A stretch of DNA of 34,506 nt from NCBI GenBank assembly GCA_007132975.1, contig SLNO01000103.1:1-34506 (forward strand). Reading direction: 5' to 3'. This document shows positions 15,647 through 25,072 of this stretch, one piece after another. This DNA is from Balneolales bacterium. Its GTDB lineage: Bacteria > Bacteroidota > Rhodothermia > Balneolales > Natronogracilivirgulaceae. Position 1 is the stretch's first letter. Each line of letters opens with the position of its first letter. The position numbers were made by a program, and so were the translations under genes. Under the pieces are notes generated by a model. The model was not told the DNA's origin. It saw only the letters and a list, made by a program, of their open reading frames with translations, and made no database searches.

Positions 15647-17779
15647 ATGAGTTTTTTGAATCCAATATTGCTGGCGGCCCTGGCCGCGGCGGCCATACCG
15701 GTCATCATACACCTGATCAACTTCCGAAAGCCGCGTAAAATTGCCTTTTCCACGCTGGCTTTCTTTCAGGAACTGCAGAAGTCCACCATAAGGCGCATCA
15801 ACCTCAAGCGGTACCTGCTTCTGGCCATGCGCGTGATGGCGGTGGCGCTGCTGGCCCTTGCCCTCGCGCGGCCATTCCTGCCGCCGCAGGTTGCCGGCTG
15901 GCTCGGGGCGCCTTCCCAGAGCGACCACATCGCCATCCTGCTGGATAACGGTCCCAGCATGATGCAGATCGACGAGACCGGACCCTACATGGACCAGGCC
16001 CTCGGCGCCGCCACCGAGATCGTGGACCAGGCCGGCGATGACGCGCGCTTCCTCATCGTATCCACCCACGGGGAACTGACATCGGGACGGTTCATGCGAC
16101 GGGCGGAGGCACTGCGTTTCCTTGAGCAGATGCAAACCGTCAACAAGGGCGGCTATGTTGCACAGAGGATGAACTACATACAGGACAGGTTGGATGACGA
16201 GCCCGGCGGGGGCGGACGTATTTACTGGATTTCCGATGCCCGTAAAACCCAGCTCGAAAAGCTGGAAGGCGGGTTCCTGGCGGCAGACGCCGCGCGCGAC
16301 TGGCACCCGGTGACATTCATCCGGGTCGGCGGTGATACGTTCAGGAACATTTCCGTGACCGGCGTGGAGATGACCGGGCAGACCCTTGGCGCCGGAATAC
16401 CGGTCGGGGTCTCGGTGACCGTGCGGAATTTCGGAGACCAACCCGTCTACAATGCCTATTTGAGTCTTGAGATCGACGGGGAACGGATGGGGCAGTATGA
16501 AATCAGCCTGGAGGCCGGCCGCGAGCAAGAGCTGCTTTTTGAGGTCATTCCTGATACGCCCGGGATCATGCGCGGAAGGGCACTCCTCGAAGGCGGCACC
16601 CATACGTTCGACCATGAGCGATACTTCTCCATTGAAGTGCCCGAAAGCCGCAACGTGCTGCTTGTCACCGATCGCGGGGAGGATGGGACCCGCCGGTCCT
16701 ATCTGCGTCCGGCCCTGTTTGCAGCAAGCGAAACCGGAACACGCATCAACGCTTCCCACACCGATATAAGTACGCTCAGGGAGTATGATCTGGACTCCTT
16801 TGATGCCATCATCCTGGAGAGCCCGCAAAGGGTGCCCGATTACCTCCAGGCAGAACTTGTGCAATTTGTGCAGCAGGGCAGGGGGATGCTTTTTGTGCCC
16901 TCCGAACAGGGCAGCATGGATAACTACAACCGGTTCCTGGCCAGGTTCAACGCCGGTTCCTTCGGGGGGATGCGAGGCACGTACGGCAGGTTCGAAGAAG
17001 TCGCTTCACTGCAGCCGCTCGACGCCGGTCACCTGCTGGCCTCGGAACTTTTCGAGAGCGAAGACGAGGAGGAGCTGCGCATCGACATGCCCGCCATCTT
17101 CCACTACTGGCGTTACCAGCGTGACGGTGACAGAGGCGGGGCCACTGTGCTGAGGACCAACCTTGGCGAACCGCTCTTCACGGAACACTCCTTCGGTGAC
17201 GGCATGGTGATGGTCGGTACCATGGGCTTCAGTCCGGGCTGGTCCAATCTGAGCATCAAGCCTATCTATGCGCCGCTGGTGTACCGCATGCTGCTCTACG
17301 TGGTCGCATGGGAGCATGGGGGCGCAAGGGAGCATATCCTCGGGGCACCATTTGACCGTTACTTCGCCGAGTTTGGCACGCAGGTGACCATGCGGCTTAA
17401 CGGGGACGAGATTCGTCCGGAGACATCGGCAAGCGCCCGGGGACTGCGGGTCCGCTATGCTGCGCATGAATGGGAGCCCGGTTGGCTTGAACTGCAACTG
17501 GACGGAAAAAAAACAGCGATTGCCATCAATCAAAACATATCGGAATCGGATTTTACTTCGTTATCAATCTCAGAGACACGACAGTTTTTGTCGGAGCTTG
17601 TTCCCGTGGCCGGAGTGGTCAGTATAGCCGGTTACAGCGCTGACGAGATCAGATCCGCCATGGCATCCATCAGTTTCGGAAGAGAAATCTGGAACTGGTT
17701 TATTTGGATGGCACTTGCTTTTATGGTTGCAGAATGTATTATTTCAAAAAAATACCGAACAGAAACAGCTGATGGATAA
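15647..17779 (+). CDS. BatA-like membrane protein with degenerate von Willebrand A domain
   Basis: The 710-residue protein begins with the BatA N-terminal domain: MSFLNPILLAALAAAAIPVIIHL, RKIAFSTLAFFQEL, then the second membrane helix RYLLLAMRVMAVALLALALARP. A VWA-like fold follows, but its metal site reads Asp100-Asn-Gly-Pro-Ser104, so the first Ser of DxSxS is replaced by Gly. The long central region resembles the CARDB-like and glutamine-amidotransferase-like segments of this family, with FDAIILESPQRVPDYL and GKGMLFVPSEQ-type strands. It ends in a membrane helix (WNWFIWMALAFMVAECI). Family members are linked to aerotolerance or envelope stress, but the role here is unknown. The small membrane protein gene follows at 12 bp. 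Confidence 0.8.
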   Translation: MSFLNPILLAALAAAAIPVIIHLINFRKPRKIAFSTLAFFQELQKSTIRRINLKRYLLLAMRVMAVALLALALARPFLPPQVAGWLGAPSQSDHIAILLDNGPSMMQIDETGPYMDQALGAATEIVDQAGDDARFLIVSTHGELTSGRFMRRAEALRFLEQMQTVNKGGYVAQRMNYIQDRLDDEPGGGGRIYWISDARKTQLEKLEGGFLAADAARDWHPVTFIRVGGDTFRNISVTGVEMTGQTLGAGIPVGVSVTVRNFGDQPVYNAYLSLEIDGERMGQYEISLEAGREQELLFEVIPDTPGIMRGRALLEGGTHTFDHERYFSIEVPESRNVLLVTDRGEDGTRRSYLRPALFAASETGTRINASHTDISTLREYDLDSFDAIILESPQRVPDYLQAELVQFVQQGRGMLFVPSEQGSMDNYNRFLARFNAGSFGGMRGTYGRFEEVASLQPLDAGHLLASELFESEDEEELRIDMPAIFHYWRYQRDGDRGGATVLRTNLGEPLFTEHSFGDGMVMVGTMGFSPGWSNLSIKPIYAPLVYRMLLYVVAWEHGGAREHILGAPFDRYFAEFGTQVTMRLNGDEIRPETSASARGLRVRYAAHEWEPGWLELQLDGKKTAIAINQNISESDFTSLSISETRQFLSELVPVAGVVSIAGYSADEIRSAMASISFGREIWNWFIWMALAFMVAECIISKKYRTETADG

Positions 17780-17791
17780 TCGGGTTTGCTT

Positions 17792-18367
17792 ATGATCGAT
17801 ATGGCTACCGTACATCTTGTGATATTGGCACTTGTTACAATGGGAACGACGATGATCATGATGGTCACCGCTTCCAATGCTCTGCGCCTGCGTAATGTCG
17901 AAATCAGCTGGAAATCCGGAAAACTGCTGGGTTTTCCCCTTTTTTCCACGATTTTCATGGCCATGATCATCACGCTCTCGGTGATTGTATACACTCAGCA
18001 GCTCTATCATCTCACCGTGGCCATGGTCTGCTACAACTGGATCGGCCTCACGTGGTTTGTTACGAGCTACCTGATGTCCAAGCGGTACGTCACCGACCAT
18101 GGAATCGTGAAAAATATCAACGACCCCTCCCAGACCGTCTCCTGGAGCCGGATCATGGACTATGTTGAGCGCAACGAGGGCCAAAAACTTACCTATGTTT
18201 TCTTCTACCCGGAGCATGTGCCGGGCCAGCGGTCGCGCAGCATTCGCCTGGAACTGGACATACCTGCCGACAAGCGATCCGTCTTTGCTCATATCCTGCA
18301 GAGAAAACTGGGCCGCCGGTTCAGCCTCGGCGAACTGGAGAGCGTCGGAATCGAACAGCTGAAATGA
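17792..18367 (+). CDS. Hypothetical membrane protein downstream of the BatA-like gene
   Basis: The 191-residue protein has three hydrophobic segments (about 5-27, 50-72 and 76-100). A cytoplasmic-looking domain of about 90 residues follows, containing SWSRIMDYVERNEGQKLTYVFF and IRLELDIPADKRSVFAHILQ. The C-terminal part resembles a small beta-rich domain followed by a helix, possibly PH-like, but I do not recognise the family. ATG 17792 or 17801 may be the start; TTG 17786 is also in frame. Close spacing with the BatA-like gene suggests a shared operon. The 69 bp after its stop lead into hflX. Confidence 0.6.
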   Translation: MIDMATVHLVILALVTMGTTMIMMVTASNALRLRNVEISWKSGKLLGFPLFSTIFMAMIITLSVIVYTQQLYHLTVAMVCYNWIGLTWFVTSYLMSKRYVTDHGIVKNINDPSQTVSWSRIMDYVERNEGQKLTYVFFYPEHVPGQRSRSIRLELDIPADKRSVFAHILQRKLGRRFSLGELESVGIEQLK

Positions 18368-18436
18368 CAGCTGCAACACACTCATCACTTTTCATTTTCA
18401 CACCATCCCCGGAACAGTAAAGACAGGCAGGACTAT

Positions 18437-19765
18437 TTGAACAGCGATCTGAAAACGAATATCGAAGAAAAAGAGCGTGCTGTACTGGTTGGTATTTACG
18501 GGGACACGACGGACAAAAACCTGGCAGAAGAGCATCTTGCAGAGCTTGAGCTCCTGACCGATACGGCCGGCGGCGTCACCGTGGAGAAGATACTGCAGCA
18601 CCGCAACCGGCCGGATGTGAGCACTTACGTCGGCAAGGGCAAACTGCAGGAAGTACGACAGAAGATGAAAGCCGTGTCTGCCGACCTCGTCATATTCGAC
18701 GATGACCTCTCGCCCACGCAGGTCAGGAACATCGAGCGTACCACAAAGTCCAAGGTACTCGACAGAAGCGGTCTCATACTGGATATTTTTGCCTCTCGCG
18801 CCAAGACATCTGCGGCCAAAACCCAGGTGGAGCTGGCCCAGCTGCAGTACCTGCTTCCCAGGCTTACCCGGTTCTGGACCCACCTTTCAAGACAGAAAGG
18901 GGGTGTGGGCACCAAAGGAGGGATCGGAACCAAAGGCCCCGGTGAAACCCAGATTGAGACAGACCGCCGGCTGATCGGACGCAGGATTGCCAGTCTCAAG
19001 GAAAAACTCCAGAAACTGGACCAGCAGCGCAAAGTGCAGCGTCAGGGCAGGAGCGACTTGCTGCGGGTGGCCCTGGTCGGATACACCAACGCCGGCAAAT
19101 CCTCCCTTATGAATGCCATTACGGAGACTTCCGTGCTGGCAGAGGACCGGCTTTTTGCTACGCTCGACTCCACAGTGCGCCGTTACAGCATAGGGCAGGA
19201 AAGCGTGCTGCTCTCCGACACGGTCGGCTTCATACGCAAACTGCCACACAACCTGGTGGAAAGTTTCAAATCCACCCTGGATGAGATACGTGAGGCCGAT
19301 CTGCTTCTGCATGTTGTGGATGTCTCCTCGCCAATGAAAAAAGAGTACATCCAGACGGTTTACGCTACCCTCAAGGAACTCGGAGCCGATAAAAAACCGG
19401 AGATACTGGTGTTCAACAAAGTGGACCTGGTATCCTCTCCGGAGGACCTGGCGGCCATCCGCAAGGAATATCCCGGTTCGGTGCTGGTATCGGCAACACG
19501 CGGGATCGGACTCGAAGAAATATCCGAAGAGATCAAAAAAAAGGTTGAAAGTAACTATATCAATCGCAAAATTGTCGTTCCCTTGTCGCACTACCATGTT
19601 GTATCTTATCTGCATGATGTGGCGCAAGTGCTGAAAGAAACATACGATGACGAATCAGCCCGTCTGGCAGTGAAGATCCACAAGAAATATGTTGGCAGGC
19701 TGGAAGAGTTGTTACAGAACAGCAACGGATCCGTTGCAACTTCAGCGGATGCAAAAGGAGAATAG
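18437..19765 (+). CDS. hflX: GTPase HflX
   Basis: The 442-residue ribosome-associated GTPase splits or rescues stalled ribosomes, notably under stress. It has the HflX N-terminal domain (STYVGKGKLQEVRQ), the glycine-rich linker GGIGTKGPGETQIETDRRLI, a coiled segment, and the GTPase motifs G1 GYTNAGKS (residues 215-222), G3 DTVGF, G4 NKVD and G5 SATRG. The start is TTG at 18437, preceded by GGCAGGA at a good distance. The CBS-protein gene starts 2 nt after the stop. Confidence 0.95.
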   Translation: MNSDLKTNIEEKERAVLVGIYGDTTDKNLAEEHLAELELLTDTAGGVTVEKILQHRNRPDVSTYVGKGKLQEVRQKMKAVSADLVIFDDDLSPTQVRNIERTTKSKVLDRSGLILDIFASRAKTSAAKTQVELAQLQYLLPRLTRFWTHLSRQKGGVGTKGGIGTKGPGETQIETDRRLIGRRIASLKEKLQKLDQQRKVQRQGRSDLLRVALVGYTNAGKSSLMNAITETSVLAEDRLFATLDSTVRRYSIGQESVLLSDTVGFIRKLPHNLVESFKSTLDEIREADLLLHVVDVSSPMKKEYIQTVYATLKELGADKKPEILVFNKVDLVSSPEDLAAIRKEYPGSVLVSATRGIGLEEISEEIKKKVESNYINRKIVVPLSHYHVVSYLHDVAQVLKETYDDESARLAVKIHKKYVGRLEELLQNSNGSVATSADAKGE

Positions 19766-19767
19766 AT

Positions 19768-20436
19768 ATGCAGGTGCAGGAAGCGATCAGCCGCAATATC
19801 AAGCCCCTGAGGGCCATAGACACCGCGCCGGAAGCTCTCGCGGCCATGGCGGTCTGCGGTCTTGCTGCGCTTCCTGTTGTTGATCAGACAACGAACAGGT
19901 TTATTGGCGTGGTAACCCGGGCATCAGCAGAGCAGCATCAGCTGACGGGTAACAGCGTGCTCACGATCCGGGAGCAGCAGGTGATTGCTGCCACTCCGGA
20001 CCAGAACGTTTTAGACGCCGTCCGGCTGATGGAAAAACACGGGCTCACCATCCTCCCGGTCATTGATGATGACAAAAGCTATATCGGCGTGGTTGACCGG
20101 GCTGAGTTGAACGAACACATCATCAAACTGATGAATTTCGCGGAATTCGGTTCTCTGATCACTATCCATTTCGGGGAACGCGATTTCACCCTTTCCAAAC
20201 CGGTCCGCATCATTGAGGAGGAAGGCGGCCTGATACTGGGACTGAGCGTGGAGACCCCCAGGGCGCGCCATCCGTTCTATGTCGTGTCCATCAAGCTCAA
20301 CGTATCGGACCCGGAGCGCATCGTGGCATCCCTGAAGCGTCATGATTATATCGTGGATCAGCAAAGTGCAGACGACCAGCAGGACCAGCGGTACGAGCAA
20401 AGGGCCGATGAACTCTTGCATTATCTGAATATCTGA
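19768..20436 (+). CDS. CBS-domain protein with C-terminal ACT-like region
   Basis: The 222-residue cytoplasmic protein has a tandem CBS pair (about 1-60 and 65-125), seen in ALPVVDQTTNRFIGVVTRA and LTILPVIDDDKSYIGVVDRA. It ends in an ACT-like region (about 140-205: EEEGGLILGLSVETPRARHPFYVVSIKLNV). CBS pairs usually bind adenosine nucleotides, and ACT-like folds often bind small ligands. Such stand-alone proteins of Bacteroidota are uncharacterised as far as I know. It is coupled to hflX by the 2-nt gap, so a link to nucleotide or stress state is possible. Confidence 0.82.
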   Translation: MQVQEAISRNIKPLRAIDTAPEALAAMAVCGLAALPVVDQTTNRFIGVVTRASAEQHQLTGNSVLTIREQQVIAATPDQNVLDAVRLMEKHGLTILPVIDDDKSYIGVVDRAELNEHIIKLMNFAEFGSLITIHFGERDFTLSKPVRIIEEEGGLILGLSVETPRARHPFYVVSIKLNVSDPERIVASLKRHDYIVDQQSADDQQDQRYEQRADELLHYLNI

Positions 20437-20633
20437 CGCCGGTTGTACGCTTTTTTTGCTGCGAATTTATTCAGGTCCCCCAAAGTCTGAGGTGCAGGCC
20501 AGGTCCCGCATAAATCCCGACGCCATTCCGTTATGACTCGGAAGATGCTTTGCGGTACGGATGTTTTCTGCCCGAGAAGTATTCTGCTCCATTTGCTATA
20601 TTCCACCTTTCAAAACATAATTTTCCAGCGAGA

Positions 20634-23621
20634 ATGAAAGGGTCAGTCCGGATTGCCACCTTATTGTTGATTTTTGCAGGTATTGCAGGGTTTTTCCATC
20701 GCGGTGAAGCCCAGGTTGTTCCCTCACCGGTACACGAGAACTATCAGACCGGGGTCAGGCTTTTTTACGAGGGGCTGTATGAGCATGCCGCCGAACAGTT
20801 CCGGAAATTCCTGGATACCGGACCGGACAGGCATCTCCAGGAGCAGGCGCACTATTACATGACGCTTTCCCAGATTGCCCTGGATACCGCCCGCTTCGAG
20901 ATCTACACCAGCCGTTTTCTTATGGAACATCCCTCCGGTGCCAATGCCGTGGCGTTGCTGGAGGATATGGCCGCGCGGAAATATGATGCCGGACGTTTTG
21001 CCGGGGCCCTGGACGATTACAGCAGGGCGTACCGCGTGGAGTCAAGGGACCGGGAAAAAGCCAGGCTCCTCTTCTGGAAAGCGGAAGCGGCGCGTGCCGT
21101 GGACAGCACCGACACATCCTCAGCACTGTACGGGCAGCTGGCCGACCGCTATCCCGATTCGGAATGGGCCCCCAAGGCGCTCTACTCCCGTGGACAGCTT
21201 TACCTTGAAAAAGAGGATTTCGACCGCTCTACCCAGGTATTCGAGGATATGCGGGAACGCTACCCCACCCATCCGCAGACCCGCCAGATCGGCACGGCCC
21301 TCGGTGAAATGTACTACCGGCAGCAGCGCTACGAGGAAGCCATCCAGGCGCTGCGGAGCGAACTGGCCTATCTCGAAGATGAGGCGCTGCTCAAGGCCAT
21401 CCTGCTAATAGCGGAAAGCCATAATTACCTGGGTCAGTTTGACCAGGCCGCCACCCAGTACCGCCGCTATATCAACCAGAGCCGTGACGAGATGCAGGCG
21501 CGTCCGGCGCACTACGGCCTGGGCTGGGTCTACCACAAACAGCGCGTTTTCCACTGGGCCGCGGATTCATTCGCCAAAGCGGCTATTGGCGATGACGAGC
21601 TGGCTCGCAAGGCGCGCTACTATGAAGCCATCAACCGCAAGCTGGGCGGCCGCTACGACCTGGCGCTAGATGCCTTCCAGAAGTTCGGTGACCGTTACCA
21701 GACCGGGTTCTGGGTGGAGGAGGCCTACTATGAATGGGGACTTACCGCCTTCGAACTTGGCCGCTACGACCTGGCCATTGATGTGTTGCAGCGCCTGGTA
21801 CGCAGCGACCAGAAACTCAGGAACCCGGGTAGCGTCTACTCCTTGCTGGGAGAGGCCTATTTTGCAAACAACGAGTTCTCGCGCGCGGTGCAGGCCTTTG
21901 AAATAGCCGAACAGACGGCCGAGGTGGATCCTGACATGAAGCGCCAGGCACAGTTCCAGCGCGCATGGGTTCTCTACGAAAACCATGCCTACCGTGAAGC
22001 TGCCCGTGCCTTCGAATCCGTTTACCGCGACCAGCCATCGGGTGAGCTTGCCGCCGAAGCCCTGTTCTGGAGCGCCGACAGCTACTTCAACCTGCGGCGC
22101 TGGAACGACGCCATCCGGCAGTTCGAACGCTTCCTGGATGGGTATCCCGACCATCAATTTGCCGGTGCCGCTGTTTACTCTCTTGGGTGGGCCCATTTCA
22201 ATACCCGGCAATTTGACCGGGCAATCCGCTACTTTACATCGTTCCTGAACGACCACGAACCGCCTCCGATGGCGCTGTTCCCCTATGACATCGATACGCA
22301 GCTGCGCCTGGGTGATTCCTTTTATGCGCTGGGACGCTATGAGGAAGCCATCCGGAACTACGAACGGGCCGTCGGTGCCGATCCCGGAGGTGACTATGCC
22401 ATATTCCAGATGGCCAACAGTCATTTCCGCAACGAGCAGTCTTTTGAAGCGGTGCAGAACTTCCGCCGCCTCATCCGTATCTATCCGTACAGCCGGCTGC
22501 GTGAACAGGCCCAGTACAACATCGGCTATATCTACTTCCAGATCGGCAACTACGACCAGGCCATCCAGGAATTCCATGAACTGATCAACCGCTTTCCCCG
22601 CACCAGCTGGGCGGCACGCGCTCAGTACCAGATCGGCGACGCCTACTACAATGCCGGCAACTACGAAATGGCCATCAACGCCTACAGGGAGCTGATGGAG
22701 TCGTATCCGCAAAGCCCGTTGGTGGTGGATGCGGTCAACGGCATCCAGTTTGCACAGCTAGCCGCCGGTGAGGAAGATACCAGCCTGGACATCCTAGAGG
22801 AGTTTCTCAACCGTCACCCGCAGACCGGAACGGCAGACCAGCTTCGTTTCCGCCAGGCGGAAAACCTGGCGCGTGCGGGCGACTATCAGGATGCCGTTGC
22901 CTCATTCCGGCACTATATCCGCGTGACGACCAACGAATCGATGATCCCAGAGGCCTGGTTCCACATTGCCGAGGCACACGAACAGATGGGCCAGCGCGAC
23001 CAGGCCATTGCCGCTTTCCGCGAAATTACAGAGGGCTATCCGCAATCCGACAGAATGGATCCTGCACTGCTGCATATCGGCCGTCTTGAGCTTGAGCGGG
23101 CGCGCCACCAGAATGCCATCAGCGCGCTGGAAAAACTTGTGGAACGTCAGGGCCGGCTCCAGGTCGAAGCGCTGGCAACGCTGGGCGATGCCCACCTTGC
23201 CGCAGGCAATTTCAGCCGCGCCGAGGACGCCTACAACGGGGCATTGCAGCGGCGGTCAGGTCACGAGCAGTCGCTGATAGGCAAAGGACGCGTGGCCCTT
23301 CAGCGCGGACAGCTGATGGATGCACGGCAGTACTTCCAGCAGGTGGCGGATGCCAGCTCTCTGGAAAACGGCGCCAAAGCCCAGTACTATCTGGGCAATG
23401 TGGAGCAGGCCCGCCGCAACCATGAAGCTGCCATAGAGGCCTACGCCCGTGTAAGCGCCCTCTACAGCGCTTTTGACGAGTGGGTGGCCCGTGCCATGCT
23501 GGCAACGGCGGATTCTTACCGGCAGATGGGACAGACCGGCAGGGCCGGGCAGACATTGCGGGATGTGATGGAGCGGTTTCCCGATACCGAGTTTGCGCGC
23601 AGGGCATCAGAGCAACTCTAA
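20634..23621 (+). CDS. Exported tetratricopeptide-repeat protein
   Basis: The 995-residue protein has an N-terminal signal peptide (residues 1 to about 24, MKGSVRIATLLLIFAGIAG, likely cleaved after GEA). Nearly the whole remainder is TPR units about 34-37 residues apart, for example YDLAIDVLQRLVRSDQKLRNPG, YEEAIRNYERAVGADPGGDYAIF and YDQAIQEFHELINRFPRTS. The YQ/DAIxxYxxF...YPxS pattern is like the BamD/YbgF (CpoB) class, suggesting a periplasmic or outer-membrane scaffold for envelope assembly. The start at 20634 is chosen for its signal peptide; an upstream extension from 20550 would bury it. The 197 bp upstream contain no gene. The next gene, aroA, starts 14 bp after. Confidence 0.85.
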   Translation: MKGSVRIATLLLIFAGIAGFFHRGEAQVVPSPVHENYQTGVRLFYEGLYEHAAEQFRKFLDTGPDRHLQEQAHYYMTLSQIALDTARFEIYTSRFLMEHPSGANAVALLEDMAARKYDAGRFAGALDDYSRAYRVESRDREKARLLFWKAEAARAVDSTDTSSALYGQLADRYPDSEWAPKALYSRGQLYLEKEDFDRSTQVFEDMRERYPTHPQTRQIGTALGEMYYRQQRYEEAIQALRSELAYLEDEALLKAILLIAESHNYLGQFDQAATQYRRYINQSRDEMQARPAHYGLGWVYHKQRVFHWAADSFAKAAIGDDELARKARYYEAINRKLGGRYDLALDAFQKFGDRYQTGFWVEEAYYEWGLTAFELGRYDLAIDVLQRLVRSDQKLRNPGSVYSLLGEAYFANNEFSRAVQAFEIAEQTAEVDPDMKRQAQFQRAWVLYENHAYREAARAFESVYRDQPSGELAAEALFWSADSYFNLRRWNDAIRQFERFLDGYPDHQFAGAAVYSLGWAHFNTRQFDRAIRYFTSFLNDHEPPPMALFPYDIDTQLRLGDSFYALGRYEEAIRNYERAVGADPGGDYAIFQMANSHFRNEQSFEAVQNFRRLIRIYPYSRLREQAQYNIGYIYFQIGNYDQAIQEFHELINRFPRTSWAARAQYQIGDAYYNAGNYEMAINAYRELMESYPQSPLVVDAVNGIQFAQLAAGEEDTSLDILEEFLNRHPQTGTADQLRFRQAENLARAGDYQDAVASFRHYIRVTTNESMIPEAWFHIAEAHEQMGQRDQAIAAFREITEGYPQSDRMDPALLHIGRLELERARHQNAISALEKLVERQGRLQVEALATLGDAHLAAGNFSRAEDAYNGALQRRSGHEQSLIGKGRVALQRGQLMDARQYFQQVADASSLENGAKAQYYLGNVEQARRNHEAAIEAYARVSALYSAFDEWVARAMLATADSYRQMGQTGRAGQTLRDVMERFPDTEFARRASEQL

Positions 23622-23635
23622 GGGGCAGGTTCCTG

Positions 23636-24925
23636 ATGATTAAAACCGTAGAGCCGGCACTCAGACTCAAAGGGACGATCACGCCGCCCGCCGACAAATC
23701 CATTGCGCAGCGAGCCGCCCTTTTCGCGATGCTCTGCGACAGGACATCCCAGATCACAAACTATCCGGTCGCCGAAGACCCCCGTACGGCGTTGGCATGC
23801 ATCCGGCAGCTGGGCGCCAAGGTTGCTGACGACGGGGTAACTGTGACGATTACCGGCACGGGACGTGACAACATGGCGGTACCCACCGGCCCGGTGGACT
23901 GTGGAAACTCAGGTACGGTCATGCGGCTTCTGGCTGGCATACTTGCCGGTGCCGGGATCCCTGCCACGCTCATAGGGGATGCCTCGCTGTCGCGCCGGCC
24001 CATGAAACGCATCATCGATCCCCTTGCCCGCATGGGTGCCGAAATCGTTTCGGCCGAAGGCGGACTCCCTCCGCTGGAGATCCGTCACGGCAATCCATTG
24101 CAGCCAGTCCGGTTCCGCCTGCCTGTGGCCAGCGCCCAGCTCAAGTCATGCGTGCTGCTGGCCGGCCTTTTCGGAGAAGATGCCACGCAGGTGGTCGAGC
24201 CCGTATCCACCCGAAACCATACCGAAACAATGCTGGGGCTGCCGGTTGTCAGGGAAGATGGGGCGAATGTCATTTCCAGCAGCCGGCGGCAGGTCATTCC
24301 GGCGCAAAACCTGCAGATCCCGGGGGATTTTTCCGCCGCCGCTTTCTGGCTGGTGGCCGGATCCATAATCCCGGATTCGGAGATTGTAATGCCGTCAACC
24401 GGGGTGAACCCGACAAGGACCGCATCCATGCATATCCTCCGCAGGATGGGCGCCGATATTGTGGATGAGGCCAAAGACCGGACCGGTAACGAGCCTGCCG
24501 CGCACCTGAGGGTACGGTCGGCCCCGCTCAAGCCGACCCGCATCCGGCCGGAGGAAATCCCGAACGCCATCGACGAACTGCCTGTGCTGTGCGTAGCAAT
24601 GGCTTTTGCCGATGGAGTGTCGCGCATCACCGGGGCCGAAGAGCTGCGATTCAAGGAGAGCGACCGGCTTGAGGCCATCCAGCAGGTCCTTGAAGCTGCG
24701 GGCGTGCGCGTCGAAGGGCACCGGGACGGGCTGACCATTTATGGCGAGCCTGGTCGCAAGGTCCGTGCGGCCCGCCACGACAGCCGTCACGACCACCGTA
24801 TTGCCATGGCGGCTGCCATTCTGTCGCTGATGGGGGATGCGCCATCCCAAATTGACAATGCCGAAGCCGCATCGGTATCCTATCCCGAATTCTGGGCGCA
24901 TCTGGACACTCTGGCACATCGCTGA
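23636..24925 (+). CDS. aroA: 3-phosphoshikimate 1-carboxyvinyltransferase (EPSP synthase)
   Basis: The 429-residue enzyme joins PEP to shikimate-3-phosphate in the shikimate pathway. Motifs: PPADKSIAQRAALFA, CGNSGTVMRLLAG, LPVASAQLKSCVLLAGL, STRNHTETMLG, PGDFSAAAFWLVAG, VNPTRTAS, AEELRFKESDRLEAI and DHRIAMAAAIL. Three class II-type motifs (SAQxK, RxHxE, NxTR) are present; the fourth has ADKS rather than GDKS. The NSGT glycine is retained. The start at 23636 has AGGGGCAGG just upstream. The reading frame extends 5' into the TPR gene, but that is ignored. The dnaK promoter region follows. Confidence 0.95.
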   Translation: MIKTVEPALRLKGTITPPADKSIAQRAALFAMLCDRTSQITNYPVAEDPRTALACIRQLGAKVADDGVTVTITGTGRDNMAVPTGPVDCGNSGTVMRLLAGILAGAGIPATLIGDASLSRRPMKRIIDPLARMGAEIVSAEGGLPPLEIRHGNPLQPVRFRLPVASAQLKSCVLLAGLFGEDATQVVEPVSTRNHTETMLGLPVVREDGANVISSSRRQVIPAQNLQIPGDFSAAAFWLVAGSIIPDSEIVMPSTGVNPTRTASMHILRRMGADIVDEAKDRTGNEPAAHLRVRSAPLKPTRIRPEEIPNAIDELPVLCVAMAFADGVSRITGAEELRFKESDRLEAIQQVLEAAGVRVEGHRDGLTIYGEPGRKVRAARHDSRHDHRIAMAAAILSLMGDAPSQIDNAEAASVSYPEFWAHLDTLAHR

Positions 24926-24944
24926 TCCCGCAGTCAGCTTATTC

Positions 24945-24959
24945 CTGCCAATTCGGCAG
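24945..24959 (+). promoter_or_regulatory. Dyad CTGCC-N5-GGCAG between aroA and dnaK
   Basis: Perfect 5-bp arms lie at 24945-24949 and 24955-24959, about 30 bp upstream of the dnaK -24 element. It lacks a U-tract, so it could be an activator site, a weak aroA terminator, or chance. Confidence 0.35.
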
Positions 24960-24982
24960 AAATTTAGCCTCTTCCATCCGAT

Positions 24983-24997
24983 GGCATTGTTATTGCG
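24983..24997 (+). promoter_or_regulatory. Candidate sigma-54 (-24/-12) promoter of dnaK
   Basis: TGGCAT-N5-TTGC is present with GG and GC at the standard sigma-54 spacing, and only the last base of TGGCAC differs. Transcription would start near 25009, giving a ~64-nt leader before dnaK. No CIRCE (TTAGCACTC inverted repeat) or sigma-32-like element was seen in this 147-bp gap. Confidence 0.6.
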
Positions 24998-25072
24998 CAG
25001 TATGAAGCAAAAGTAATAGAAAGTTACTTGACGAATGTTACTGCGAATACATAAAAAAGAATCGGATTTATT

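Noticed and set aside
24926-25072. CIRCE (HrcA operator) or sigma-32-type heat-shock promoter upstream of dnaK
   Set aside because: No TTAGCACTC-N9-GAGTGCTAA and no CCCCAT-type -10 found. TTGACG at 25027 has no -10 at a usable distance.
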